From positions 5,260,001 to 5,324,000 of the forward strand of contig CATNEN010000007.1 of NCBI GenBank assembly GCA_950097015.1: a DNA stretch of 64,000 nucleotides, read 5' to 3'. Each line of letters opens with the position of its first letter. Position 1 is the first letter of the stretch. This DNA comes from Macrostomum hystrix. Its lineage: Eukaryota; Platyhelminthes; Macrostomidae. Both the position numbers and the translations under genes were made by a program. The notes under the pieces were generated by a model. It saw nothing but the letters and a program-made list of their open reading frames with translations, had not been told where the DNA came from and made no database searches. Positions 1 through 12,100 of this stretch are shown one piece after another.

Positions 1-696
1 GCCGCTTTTGCTCACGAATGAGGTGCGAAAGTTGATGCAGATGTCTGCAAAGAATGTCAATCAGGTTTAACTAATTTATTACTATTTTTAGTGCTATAAT
101 TTCTAAAATTAACTTGTGCGTTCGAAGCTCTGCAGGGAGCGAATCACGCTAGGAAGTAAACAAAAAATGAAATTAAAAAATGCGTCCTGGTCTACTGTCG
201 CTATTTCCTAAGAGGTTTGCCTGTACATTGCTAATTTTGCTGTCTCCGCAGTTTAATTAGCAGTCTGTGCCTTCTTGTTTTCCTTCGCTCGGGCTCAAGC
301 TGCGGATCCTCTCTGCCCAGATCCCTGCCTGGCCGCGTCTGCGGAATTCCCCTCCCCCGGGCCCATCCCGGCCATTGGGAGATTATCCAAGCCATGGGAT
401 TAAACAGAAAAGCTGTCCCACAAAGTCGCATTTTCGCATGTGTCTGCCGCCGCGCCTCCCGCGACCATCCAGCAGGGACAAAATAAACTTTCGCAGCTTT
501 CTTTGGCTGGCTTGCTGGAAGCTTTTCTTGCTAATAAAGCTGGCACAAAACTGCTGGATTGAATCTAAATGGCGCCCACCTGTTAATAATGAACGCATAG
601 ACTACGTATGTCACTACGTCACTGTCACGTAGAGTTTGATGAGCCCACTGGCATGCATTCATTGTACATTACAGGCAAAAAAATTATGAACTTTCA

Positions 697-905
697 ATGT
701 ACACATTATGTACATTTGATGTACACTCTGTGAACACCTTATGTACATTGGATGTACACTCAGTGAACACATTATGTACATTGGATGTACACTCTCTGAA
801 CACCTTATGTACATTGTATGTACACTCTGTGAACACCTTATGTACATTGGATGTACACTCGATGAGCACCTTAAGTATATTGGATACAAACTCTTGCGTA
901 CATTG
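697..905. repeat. 33-bp minisatellite
   Basis: About five to six copies of a 33-bp unit built from GATGTACACTC and CACCTTATGTACATTG. It lies in the channel-gene intron beyond exon 5, at 1-1013. That intron segment is otherwise AT-rich, and I see no further exon in it. Confidence 0.85.
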
Positions 906-1013
906 AATGTACATATAATATACAGTCATAATACAATATACTCAAAATAGTGACTTAGTTTATTTCGTGTACATTAAGCATGAATGCCTAATGCATGGTG
1001 AGCATTCACTTGC

Positions 1014-4000
1014 CAGCAATGAAGACCACCTCTACCAGCAGGTCGATGACGACACCAGCGTCCTCAACCGCGGCTGAACCGGCCTTCCTGGACCTTCCGC
1101 TGCTGTTCGCCGCGTTGTAGGGCACCATGATGGCGATGTAGAAGGTGAAGAGCAGGATGAGCCAGTCCCAGCTGATCTTCAGCAGCCCATAGTGCAGCAG
1201 GATGCAGCGGGACTTTTTGATCTCCTGCACCTTGTACTCCGGCAGCGCGTTGCCAGCGCTGAGGCTGTGGATCTGCGGGTCGGGGTGGCACAAACTGTCT
1301 GGAGAGGAGGTCCTAAGTTCGAGTCGACTGTGCAACTGACTCAACTGACCTTGTTAAGCTGGCTGAAGGGCTTGTTCTTGCTTTTTGAGTCAAACTGGCC
1401 GCTGAGGTGGTAAAGCACCGCCCTTGACCGGCGCCGCTCGTACTTGAACGTCGAGCTGCGCTCCTCGCCACCGTTGCAGCCGCCATTGCCGCCGCCGCCA
1501 CCGCCAGTCTCTTCCTCGTCTGTAGACTCCGCCGAACCGGAAGCCGAGCTGCGATCGGAGTCGCCGCGGTCGCTGTTGCTTCCGCCGCCGGACCCACTGC
1601 CGCGGCTGCCTCTGCTGCTGCTGCTGCTGCTGTCTAGGCCAGCCTGCCTCGAATCCTCGGCAACTGCGAGAGGCGCCAGTGGCTGCTGCGGCTGCTGCGG
1701 CTGCTGTGATGTCGGCGCTGCTGCAGGCGGTGCTGCCTCGCTGACGAGGGCAGGCCGAGATCGCGCTGTTTTAGACAGTAGGAAGTCCAGTTACTTCCTG
1801 GTTACTCTCTGCACATTCTGGCTACCATGCGATGAAATAGTTTCACCAGTACTCCCTTTAGCAATAGGAGGGGGTGAAATGGCGGGGCGACCAACAAAGC
1901 TGTGTTGCCATGGAAACGAAACCGACGCAAGAAAATCGCTTACTTGCACCGCATAGCTAAAACCTGAGCCTCTGCAAGTGGGTTCTGCACGAAATGGCTG
2001 AACTGATTAGCCCGGGGCATCCAGACCCAGGTGAGGCTGCCGCTCACCTTTCCAGTCAGGAAGCCGCAAATCTTTGAACCGAGCATCCATCAGATTTGAC
2101 GAGAGAGTCCGCATATCACTTTCGCTCTGAATTCCCAACTCCCTACAGAAGTCCTCATTCAGCGACCGGCATTTCTGGGAAAACTCTCCCTGAATTGGGT
2201 CAACCCCACTCCGCATCCACAAGTCGGCCCGAAGGCAAAAATTGGAGAGAAGAGAGGGAGAAAGTGGGAGGATTTGAGAGCTGGTTTGTGTGCGCGTGAG
2301 AACCCCTCACATTCGCTGGGCGTCATGTCGAAATGAAATTGCTTAGAGAATTATGGGGATAATTTTATATTTTACTCGTAGAAAAGGCCTGCCTCCCAGA
2401 TTGGGACGGGGTGCAATTAAACCGATTCGAAAGGGTACAAGAGGATGGAAATGGGACTTTGGGAAACTGCAATCCGGGCTGGATTTTCAGAAAATTAGCT
2501 AAAAAATAAAGAAGTAAGAATAAAGGCAGACTAAATGAAATCAGTGGGAATGTAAGCCGAGGGAATGTAAGCTGAGGGAATGAAACAGAGGGAATGAAAT
2601 CAGGGGTAATGAAATCAGGGGTAATGAAATCAGGGGTAATGAAATCAGGGGTAATGAAATCAGGGGTAATGAAATCAGGGGTAATGAAATCAGGGGTAAT
2701 GAAATCAGGGGTAATGAAATCAGGGGTAATGAAATCAGGGGTAATGAAATCAGGGGTAATGAAATCAAGGGTAATGAAATCAGGGGTAATGAAATCAGGG
2801 GTAATGAAATCAAGGGTAATGAAATCAGGGGTAATGAAATCAGGGGTAATGTAAGCAGCAGCAGGAAGGCAAGCAGATAAAAGCTAAATGCAAGTGAAAA
2901 GGTTGGGGGTCGGTTACGGAGAAGCAGGCGGACTTGAATTCCCATCAGCAGCGGTAAACAGAGCTAAGACTGACCTATCAGCTCCTTGAATAGATTCAAT
3001 TTGGCCGCTCCGCACTTGTCCCAACACGATAAAAATCCCCACTGTCTAGTGTTTAACGTCGTCGAATGTAAATAAATAGAGGCCTGAGATGTCAGAAACG
3101 TTTTGTTCAAAGATTGCACACACAATTTGGATATTGAAATGAGGGGTCAGTGCGTACTGATCTGCCTTTCTGGACAGAATTCTGGTCTAGATGTCCTTCT
3201 GAAATGTATCCAGAAATGTACTATCTGTAGACAGTAGCCATCCCAATCAGTTCTGTATGCTCCTTGTTTAGATTTTGTCGTCATTATTTATCGTGATAAA
3301 AAGTACCTCTACTAGTATCTGTGCGAGACAGGAAGAACTTCTCATGTCACAAACACAGTTCAGTACAGCCATGATTCATTGTCACAAACACAGTTCAGTA
3401 CAGCCATGATTCATTGTCACAAACACAGCTCAGTACAGCCATGATTCACTGTCACAAACACAGTTCAGTACAGCCATGATTCATTGTCACAAACACAGTT
3501 CAGTACAGCCATGATTCATTGTCACAAACACAGCTCAGTACAGCCATGATTCACTGTCACAAACACAGTTCAGTACAGCCATGATTCATTGTCACAAACA
3601 CAGCTCAGTACAGCCATGATTCACTGTCACAAACACAGTTCAGTACAGCCATGATTCATTGTCACAAACACAGTTCAGTACAGCCATGATTCATTGTCAC
3701 AAACACAGCTCAGTACAGCCATGATTCATTGTCACAAACACAGTTCAGTACAGCCATGATTCATTGTCACAAACACAGTTCAGTACAGCCATGATTCATT
3801 GTCACAAACACAGCTCAGTACAGCCATGATTCACTGTCACAAACACAGTTCAGTACAGCCATGATTCATTGTCACACTGTCACATCAGTACAGCCATGAT
3901 TCATTGTCACACTGTCACATCAGTACAGTGATGACCATTGTCACATTGATACAAACAGATGCTCCTAAATTCCCATGTGAATATCCATGTAAATCTCCTG

Positions 4001-7000
4001 TGTCGAATATGATTGTGAATAAGCAGCACTTTATCGATCACTAGGGTCTGCAGTATCAATGTTAGCTGGGTTAGCACGGTTATATAAGGATATAATCCTT
4101 ATATAACCGTGTCCAGCCAGTTGGGGCATCTGTTCAATGAATTTAAATGTAGCAACATCCACTTCCCTCCCATCAATAAGTGTCAATCGATGGCGCTGAC
4201 CGCTTTGTTCCGGCCAGTAAAAATAGGTGGAAATGAGTTTACCAACCGATCAGTTTTATTTGTTTTAATCCGAACGTCTTAAACTATATCAATATCTTGT
4301 TAAATCCGATCTAGACAGGTACTTTAAAAGTACAAAAAGTACTCACCGCATTGTCGCCTCTCCTTCGTGATGTCCTTGTGCGAGGCCAGAAAGAGTACAA
4401 CGTCGCCCTTCTCATTCTTGATTGGCACAATGTCCAACAGGCAGACGAACTGGCCCCCTGCAGTGTGGGATCGTTTTGAGAACATTGGGGATCAACTGGA
4501 GCTGAGGGGATCACAGCTGCCGCTCTGAGGGATCAACTGGAGCTGAGGGGATCACAGCTGCCGCTCTGAGGGATCAACTGGAGCTGAGGGGATCACAGCT
4601 GCCGCTCTGAGGGATCAACTGGAGCTGAGGGGATCACAGCTGCCGCTCTGAGGGATCAACTGGAGCTGAGGGGATCACAGCTGCCGCTCTGAGGGATCAA
4701 CTGGAGCTGAGGGGATCACAGCTGCCGCATTGAGGGATCAACTGGAGCTGAGGGGATCACAGCTGCCGCTCTGAGGGATCAACTGGAGCTGAGGGGATCA
4801 CAGCTGCCGCATTGAGGGATCAACTGGAGCTGAAGGGATCACAGCTGCCGCGCTGAGGGATCAACTGGAACTGAGGGGATCACAGCTGCCGCTCTGAGGG
4901 ATCAACTGGAGCTGAGGGGATCACAGCTGCCGCTCTGAGGGATCAACTGGAGCTGAAGGGATCACAGCTGCCGCGCTGAGGGATCAACTGGAACTGAGGG
5001 GATCACAGCTGCCACACTGAGGGATCAACTGGAACTGAGGGGATCACAGCTGCCGCTCTGAGGGATCAACTGGAGCTGAGGGGATCACAGCTGCCGCTCT
5101 GAGGGATCAACTGGAGCTGAGGGGATCAAAGCTGCCGCACTGAGGGATCAACTGGAGCTGAGGGGATCACAGCTGCCGCGCTGAGGGATCAACTGGAACT
5201 GAGGGGATCACAGCTGCCGCGCTGAGGGATCAACTGGAACTGAGGGGATCACAGCTGCCGCGCTGAGGGATCAACTGGAACTGAGGGGATCACAGCTGCC
5301 GCATTGAGGGATCAACTGGAACTGAGGGGATCACAGCTGCCGCATTGAGGGATCAACTGGAACTGAGGGGATCACAGCTGCCGCATTGAGGGATCAACTG
5401 GAGCTGAAGGGATCACAGCTGCCGCGCTGAGGGATCAACTGGAACTGAGGGGATCACAGCTGCCGCTCTGAGGGATCAACTGGAGCTGAAGGGATCACAG
5501 CTGCCGCGCTGAGGGATCAACTGGAACTGAGGGGATCACAGCTGCCACACTGAGGGATCAACTGGAACTGAGGGGATCACAGCTGCCGCTCTGAGGGATC
5601 AACTGGAGCTGAGGGGATCACAGCTGCCGCTCTGAGGGATCAACTGGAGCTGAGGGGATCAAAGCTGCCGCACTGAGGGATCAACTGGAGCTGAGGGGAT
5701 CACAGCTGCCGCGCTGAGGGATCAACTGGAACTGAGGGGATCACAGCTGCCGCGCTGAGGGATCAACTGGAACTGAGGGGATCACAGCTGCCGCGCTGAG
5801 GGATCAACTGGAACTGAGGGGATCACAGCTGCCGCGCTGAGGGATCAACTGGAACTGAGGGGATCACAGCTGCCGCATTGAGGGATCAACTGGAACTGAG
5901 GGGATCACAGCTGCCGCATTGAGGGATCAACTGGAACTGAGGGGATCACAGCTGCCGCATTGAGGGATCAACTGGAACTGAGGGGATCACAGCTGCCGCA
6001 TTGAGGGATCAACTGGAACTGAGGGGATCACAGCTGCCGCGCTGAGGGATCAACTGGAACTGAGGGGATCACAGCTGCCGCGCTGAGGGATCAACTGGAA
6101 CTGAGGGGATCACAGCTGCTGCACTGTCGAGGGATCAACTGGATGTTAGCATCCACCTACTTTTTGTACTTTTAATCTGACGATCGGGAATCGCATTCGT
6201 GCTCCAGATTGTGACCAGGCATGTTAATGAGCAGCATTTCAGCAAACTGTTGGATGCTGAAATTCTGGCGGAACAAATTTACGGCACTTTTTCCTTCTCG
6301 ATAAGCCGATTAACGGCCCCAGTGTTTCAGAATTTGGACAAAGCAAATCAATTCCGTTTTCATATTGGGAGCCTTCATTGAATAGCTCGGAATCAAGAAC
6401 CCGCATTGCATCGGCGCCCGTGCGCCCGAGATAACAGCCAAGACCTGGCCAGATGTCACCTGGCACTGGAGCGAGCCGCTAAGGTCTGAAAAAGTGCGCC
6501 AAAATCGAATCGGTGACGCCAAGTTTAGAGGGCAATATATTCTTCAAAGACTAACGATAGCCAACCCCCACCCCCGGGGCACAGATTAGAACTCCGAGCC
6601 GGAAATATTGCAGAAATATTTCAGGCAATTCCAGAATACCGGTTGTAGCCTTGACAACCGCTGGTGGGTGGGGTTGGGGGCGGCACCGCAGCGGGGACGG
6701 AAGCGGCTCGGCGGAACCGGCGGCCGAAACCAAAGCCGTCCAGGGCACCGCGCGATGAACTGTTAAGTTTAATAATAGTTCACCTGAGGCTTTGGCTCAG
6801 AGTTCGATTTTCTCGGCCCTTTTTACCTATTTAGTTCATAATTCTTACCTGTTCTCACATGTTCTCACCTGACCTCACCTGTTTTCATATTTTATCACCT
6901 ATTCTTATCTGTTCTCACCAGTTCTCACCTGCTTTAATATTTTATCACCTATTATTATATTTTCTCACCTGTTATCACCTGTTCTCACCTGTTCTCATCA

Positions 7001-9079
7001 ATTCTCAATAACTCTTACTAATTCTTACCTTAACCTCTACTCACGGCTGATTTCACGTATTCTCAATTAATTTATCCTCAAAATGCTATCCTCGGTGACA
7101 CTTGCCAAACAAACCTGTCTTTTTGTAGAAAAGCAGCTCAGTCTTGAGCTCCCTCTGCGCTAGGAGGCTCTCCTCGATCTTCTGCCGCTCCTCCAACTCG
7201 GTGCCCTGGCCCCACAGGAAGCGGCAGGCGCAGGACTTGGACATCACCTGGGCTCTGGCGAAGCCCGTCAGCTCGCAGAAGCCATCCGAGCAGTAAACGA
7301 TTGGCCGGTCCTTCGCCTGGGCGTTTCCCAGTACAAAGTTGCTGTCTGTGGGATGAGCACAATGGCGGAGGATCGCTGGGTGCTGGGTTGTTGGCGTAGA
7401 GAGAGGGCTACGGCCTCTGAGGGATGCTAGTCGAGGGGTCGAATCCCTTGATTAAACTTGATCAGAGGGTTGAGGGTTTAAGGAGATGTGCTTGTAAGCG
7501 AAGGTTTGTTTGTTTGTACAGGTGTGGGTGTTGGCAAAGAGGTGGGTGTTGGCAATGAGGTGGGTGTTGGCAATGAGGTGGGTGTTGGCAAAGAGGTGGG
7601 TGTTGGCAATGAGGTGGGTGTTGGCCACGAGGTGGGTGTTGGCAATGAGGTTGGTGCTGACGAAGAGGTTGGTGTTGGCAATGAGGTGGGTCTTGGTGAA
7701 GAGGTGGGTGTTGGCAATGAGGTGGGCGTTGGCGAGGTGTGTGTTGGCGAAGAGGTTGATGTTGGCGAAGAGGTGGGTGTTGGCGAAGAGGTGGGTGTTG
7801 CTGGTGTGGTGGGTGCTTTTAGAGTGGTGGGTGCTTTTAGAGTGGTGGGTATTGTCGGGGGCCAATCAGTATTTTAATGCAGTCAGGTCGAAAATGTCGA
7901 GTTATACTCATTTTAGCCTATTTTAAACAACTGTAAACAACTGTTAGATAGCTTTGGTCAAATATTTGTTCTTCAAGTGTTTGCCCACTTCACTAGTGTA
8001 CTATTCCTGACTGAACTAGGCTGAATTAAGAAATGTACTCAGCATAAGTAAACGGCTGAAGTACTGAATTATTCACGCAGGCGACAGTTCCGCTCCGTGC
8101 ACTTTAGTCCCCTGGCGAATAGTTGATTTCGAATTACAGCCTTGAATTTGTATTCTGTCTGTCCGAGTCAGAGTGAAGTTGAAACTGAAAGTCCTGGACA
8201 CTAATTCTCAGCCAAGAGCAGCCCACGAAAGCGTCCCCTATTCTTTAGACTTATGAATAATGTGTTCTTGAATTAACAGGACAACGCCTATTAGAAAGCG
8301 GTCATGTTGCCCGTTAGACAAGATTCTCAACCGTTAGACAGAACTCTAACTTTTAGACAGGACTGTTACTATGTTAGACAGGACTGTTACTATGGTAGAC
8401 AGGACTGTTACTATGGTAGACAGGACTGTTACTATGGTAGACAGGACTGTTACTATGGTAGACAGGACTGTTACTATGGTAGACAGGACTGTTACTATGG
8501 TAGACAGGACTGTTACTATGGTAGACAGGACTGTTACTATGGTAGACAGGACTGTTACTATGGTAGACAGGACTGTTACTATGGTAGACAGGACTGTTAC
8601 TATGGTAGACAGGACTGTTACTATGGTAGACAGGACTGTTACTATGGTAGACAGGACTGTTACTATGGTAGACAGGACTGTTACTATGGTAGACAGGACT
8701 GTTACTATGGTAGACAGGACTGTTACTATGGTAGACAGGACTGTTACTATGGTAGACAGGACTGTTACTATGTTAGACAGGACTGTTACTATGTTAGACA
8801 GGACTGTTACTATGGTAGACAGGTCTGTTACTATGTTAGACAGGACTGTTACTATGGTAGACAGGACTGTTACTATGGTAGACAGGACTGTTACTATGGT
8901 AGACAGGACTGTTACTATGGTAGACAGGACTGTTACTATGTTAGACAAGACTTTACGATGTTAGACAGGACTGTTACTATGTTAGACAAGACTTTACGAT
9001 GTTAGACAGAGCATCGTCAGAGAGTGTGTGTGAGTGTGTGAGTGTGTGAGTGTGAGTGTGTGTGTGAGTGTGTGTGTGT

Positions 9080-9116
<37 letters not shown>

Positions 9117-12100
9117 TGTGTGTGTGTGTGTGTGTGTCTGTGAGTGTGTGTGTGTGTCAGTAGGCGGGTCACGCGCAAACTGTAGGCCATCGTGTGAAAT
9201 GAACAAGCAGCGGAGCAGCTCACAGATTGGGCCAATAGTGCACGAGGTGTGACAGGGAGGGGGTGGGTGTCGTGCCCCACTCTCTCTCTTTGCTGAGTTC
9301 TTGTATTTTAGCCGCGCTTATTAATCATAATCCACTACTCAGTAACCCCCCAGCTTAGTTGAGCAATACGTAATTCGTGTCATTGGGCAATGGGCATTAC
9401 AGAAGTGTCAATATGGATCGTGTTCGCAAAATCCAACAGAGCTGCTGCAATCAGAGTTTGACAGGGCCATTGTGAGGTCTTCATTCTCTGAAACTATGCT
9501 AGGCGTCCCACACCCACATGTGTGAGTAGGGTGCAGCTGAGCTGCTGTCTGTTGGCGCTGCAGTTAAGATTTCGTTCGGCCTTGGTGTTAGTCAATCTCT
9601 CTCTCTTGTTCTCTCCTTCCTTGTCTCCCTAATCACGGCACAGCCATTTGTCCCCCCACTAAGCCGCCGAGCAAATGCTGCGTGAAATCGAGTAATGAAG
9701 CTGCTGCACTGAGTTCAGTACCGCCTGCATAGGTAATCCCCTTTCGCCTCCCTGTCCCGTCTTCTATTAGGGTGCGGGAGTTTATTATGCAAAAGAGGCC
9801 ATTGTCACACCTGACTGAGGGAGGATTGCAGCCAGTAAGAGTTACTGCCTATGAATACCGGCTTTTGTAAATGTTATTAATGACACAAGTGCGCGCTTGG
9901 CTCTGTGAGTCCGTGCAGAGCAGCCGAGGAAACTTCGAGTTCACTTCTGGGTGGCCAATCACCGCCTGTGGAGGATCTGGGAGAAGGATTATTTAGGGAA
10001 TTAAGGATTTTTATAAAGGGAAGAGTTTTCTAATATATATTAATTCCATTCTTTGAAACTTCTCGTGTGGTCGACTATGATTCAGGACGATGATTTGACG
10101 TTGATTCAGGAGAGACTTTGGGCTTCAGGCATGCTAGCTTCAGGAAAGTAGACATTCGGCTTCAAGGGAGGCATCGAGGGTCTCAGGTGTTGAGTCTAAA
10201 CAAGCCACTAAAAATAAGGGGTGAGTGGCAGAGCGGTTAACGCGTTTGCCTTTCGCACCAAGGTCCCTGACCTCGATTCCGCGGCGAGGCCGCATTCATT
10301 TGGGGCGCAGCCGCGGAGAGAAGGCTTGGGGGCTTGTCGTACAATTTACGCCCTTGAGGGCCAACCTCCAAGGCACAGTGAATTGTACACTGCCTGACGA
10401 TGAGAAAGTCAGTGCTGTACACCCACAGGATGTACACACCTGTGTGAGCGTATGCCTGCGTACAGTATTTGTGTGCGTGTGTGCTCCGGAGTCAGCGGAA
10501 TGGGCAGAATTGCCTCCTCGCTGGCAGCGGGTCTGGTGTCACCAAATCATTTGCGATTGCCCGCAGCCCTCCTGCAATTCTAATTATTATTAAGCCACTA
10601 TGATTCCACCGTAGGCAGAAGGAAGTTCAGGAAAACCAGTCCAAGCGAAGTGCACGGTGCTCACCTACGAGCGAATTCGAACCAAGGACCTTCGATTGTC
10701 AGCTAAATTAAGATAGGAACTTCTTTCAGTCTCATTTGGAGGTCACGTGGTTCCCTGTGTATCGACATTCCGAAACGCGATCCGAAACGCTAGCACCGAG
10801 TCTGCAGCGCACCCAATAATGATAATTAGAGCAGCACAAAGAGCAGCGAATCAACAAGCAACTCTGACGCAAATCATTAACTCCAGCTGCACGGCTCACT
10901 GCCACCTCAGCAAATGGATTAAAGGCGCTCTGTTCCGCTGGCGGCCTGACAGGTGGGGGCGCTGACCCCCTCCCGCCCCTGTCCGCTACTCAATCGTCGA
11001 TTAGACCAAGCGGAACGGGCGACTTCCTCACGAGCCGAACCCCGTGGAGATCTCAACTTTGAAGATCCGACAGCCGAGTCGGTCTCAAAGGATTTATAGT
11101 GCGCGTACTTGTACCAGTAGAGCATTGCTGAGAGAAGCCCTTTGACGCAGCTCGAGCCTTGAATAGGCCAAGGACTCTGCTGGATCGCAAAGGATTAAAA
11201 GTCCTCAACAGGCGACACGACTTTGCCGCAGGCGCACAGCTCTTGGTCGTGCTTGGTTGCGGCTGGCTACAATTTTTCGCTACTCTACTGTATTTATAAT
11301 TGTTTACTAGCTGAAGGCTTCATTTTAAACTAGTTAGTTCTCCGCTTCAAGCATTGCAAGCAAACACATACAGGGCAGGGTAGTGAATGGAGTCATAAAA
11401 GTCCAGTAAGTTTAGTCTCTGATCTAATCCGGAAGCGGCAAGCTTCAAATAACACATAGATTCCAAAGAGCTGGGACTGCATTCAGTGAGCTGGTGTCGT
11501 AAAATTGCGCTTATAAGGAAACAAGAAAGGCGACTTTAAGAGGCCTGCTCTAGAATGTGCGAGGCTATACAATACACGTAAGTAGTTCTTTCGATTCTTG
11601 TTTGGTATTTCTGTTTTCAGCATTGTAACTGAAACGTAATGAATTCACGAATTATGAATACTTTTCAAATTGTCAATAGCCAACACTTCATGTATGCCTG
11701 AAATAGACGAGATCATCATCAGAAATCTTGTTGGATCCTAAGGATGCTTTTTAGGATCTTTAGAATATTTTAGCCCGTCTTGAAGCTGGAAGCGACGTTC
11801 AGCAATGTGTATACGTTCCTCAGCAATCTGTATACGATCTTCAGGAATCTGTATATGATCTTTGGGAATCTGTATACGATCTGCGGGAATCTGTATACGA
11901 TCTTCGGGAATCTGTATACGATCTTCGGGAATCTGTATACGATCTTCGGGAATCTGTATACGATCTTCGGGAATCTGTATACGATCTTCGGGAATCTGTA
12001 TACGATCTTCGGGAATCTGTATACGATCTTCGGGAATCTGTATACGATCTTCGGGAATCTGTATACGATCTTCGGGAATCTGTATACGATCTTCGGGAAT

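Noticed and set aside
8304-9005. CRISPR-like appearance of evenly spaced repeats
   Set aside because: The units are contiguous with no unique spacers, and the context is a eukaryotic intron. The same holds for all other arrays in the window.
10216-10290. A functional tRNA gene
   Set aside because: The head has A- and B-box-like words, but no cloverleaf closes and it continues into a SINE body with target duplications.
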